Below are positions 62,837-64,000 of a stretch of DNA of 64,000 nucleotides, piece after piece. The notes beneath the pieces are model-generated. The model worked only from the letters and a program-made list of their open reading frames with translations, was not told the origin of the DNA and did not search any database. Source of the stretch: Paratinospora sagittata. Lineage: Eukaryota > Streptophyta > Magnoliopsida > Ranunculales > Menispermaceae. The DNA is taken from positions 27,038,519-27,102,518 of the forward strand of contig CM069608.1 in the NCBI GenBank assembly GCA_035771175.1. Reading direction: 5' to 3'. A program made the translations under genes and the position numbers. How positions within the stretch are numbered: position 1 is the first letter of the stretch; each line of letters starts with the position of its first letter.

Positions 62837-64000
62837 TGATTGACATTTGTTGTTGTATTTTTTTTAGAATAAACAATATTAGTAGTTAATTGTATTATTA
62901 GTTTCATTATCATACCATACTTTCAAGAAGGTATCATGCTCATTACTGACCTATTAATTTCTCTTGTTCCTTAAGATGAAGCAGTGACGAAAATTGAACC
63001 TGATCTTCTAAATCTTCTAAATTATAAAATAACTTTTTTACTAATATAATTTTTTAATGGGTGGAAGGAAAAGCACTTATGTTACCTTGTTACATTAATT
63101 ACAAAATTTGATCCATCTCTTGTTGAGCCACCAACAGTCATTTGTCTCAATTTAAATGTTGTCACTTCTTCTCCTTAAATCAAAACTTGGAATTTTTAAT
63201 GCCTTCTTTTTTATTTAAACTAATATGTTGCATTTGTCAACGCGTAATACTATAAGACTATTGACTGCACAGTATTTTTGTCACGCTGTGCAAATGGGAT
63301 CAAACGTGGAGTTATAATACTCGTTTACTCCACGCGGCTGCAAAAGCTACACGGTCTGGTTGAAAGGATAATAGAAAATTAAATCTATTAGAAGTCAACC
63401 CAACATTATGGCATAGAGTCACGTAGATTACTGCCACGTGTAATTAGTCACTCCAAATTTTGAAGTTGATTTCCACGCGGTACGTGTACAAGCTACCTCC
63501 TCAACTTGAACAGGTCTCGGAAGCCAACTATGGACGTATTCCATAGTCAACGTTACAACAGTCCCGCAAGAAATAGGTCAACATCAAGAAAACAAGGTCA
63601 AATGGGTTTTCGCCACGTGTATTTCACTAGCTTTAACATGCTGTAAAAACAGAGATTTTCATATTTTCATTCTACAGAAGTTTCTGGACCTATAAATGGG
63701 CTAGTCTAGCAAAAAACAAAAATTAGAAAAGTTTATTATGGAAGGAACTCTAAAATAATAATTATCTTTTATTGCACTGGAAATTATAATATATATATAT
63801 TTTTCTGACCAATTATTAAATGATGGAGAAAGAAAGTTGTATTAGGAAGTCAATAGCTATATATCAAAATAAAATGTTGTCAAATCTTTTGTTTATATGA
63901 ACCTCACCGTAATATTATTCTGCCAAAAAAAAAATGTCGTTTGATACGGTCAAAAGTTGACGAGTTTGATGAAATACAAAATTATTAAGATTATACTAGA
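62837..64000. other. Host DNA right of the nest
   Basis: No coding exon recognised. A segment near 62870-63010 loosely resembles 11800-11930 (both contain ACCTATTA and a following ATGA(G/A) motif), perhaps an old shared repeat. Confidence 0.4.
63430..63700 (+). promoter_or_regulatory. Possible promoter of a gene beyond the window
   Basis: Two G-boxes CACGTG (63435-63440, 63614-63619), several GTCAAC/GGTCAA W-box-like words and a TATA box (CCTATAAATGGG, TATA at 63691) lie together in otherwise plain DNA. The gene itself is not visible. Strand is judged from the TATA box only. Confidence 0.35.

Overview
This is plant nuclear DNA, most likely from a eudicot. It is AT-rich and holds one host gene with plant-type introns, an acyl-acid-amido synthetase of the GH3 family, JAR1/GH3.11-like. 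Almost everything else is nested LTR retrotransposons, solo LTRs and small DNA-transposon relics. I saw no bacterial-type genes, CRISPR arrays, rRNA or tRNA genes. The species cannot be named from the sequence alone.

Layout. 0.8-4.55 kb: the LTR and leader of a minus-strand LTR element (family C), split by a solo LTR with perfect 5-bp target duplications. 5.3-8.5 kb: a decayed Ty1-copia element with ATGAT target duplications, a CACTA-type MITE in its 5' LTR and an internal tandem duplication. 8.5-13 kb: mostly anonymous AT-rich DNA with one CACTA MITE and a probable TRIM. 13.0-22.3 kb: the GH3 gene, with G-box, site II motifs, TATA box, a non-coding first exon, a probable 5.7-kb leader intron holding a 2.6-kb solo LTR, and four coding exons giving 575 residues. 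22.9-37.4 kb: a broken SIRE/Maximus-like copia element (gag, protease, integrase, RT, RNase H, extra downstream ORF). It is interrupted by two solo LTRs and a 123-bp insertion and bracketed by a 320-bp direct repeat. 37.4-39.6 kb: anonymous DNA with a LINE RNase H relic and tandem repeats. 39.6-41.7 kb: another solo LTR. 41.9-62.8 kb: a nest. A gypsy-type element B (TSD AGTTG) has dead coding DNA, and its 5' LTR is split by a young Tekay-like chromovirus A whose gag-pol frame is broken by one stop codon. 62.8-64 kb: probable promoter DNA of a gene beyond the window.

The most unusual signal is shared by LTRs of several families (A, B and B-related solo copies). Near the 3' end each has a hairpin-forming segment, then CTYAC placed 20-25 nt before CAG or TAG, which looks like a branch point plus 3' splice site. 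Where I could align the 5' part, a GTAAGT-like donor follows a purine-rich leader. This suggests an intron carried inside the LTR. B-like LTRs also carry a hairpin whose stem changes between copies while pairing is kept. One A-type LTR lies in sense orientation in the GH3 leader intron, so its acceptor and promoter could affect that host gene.
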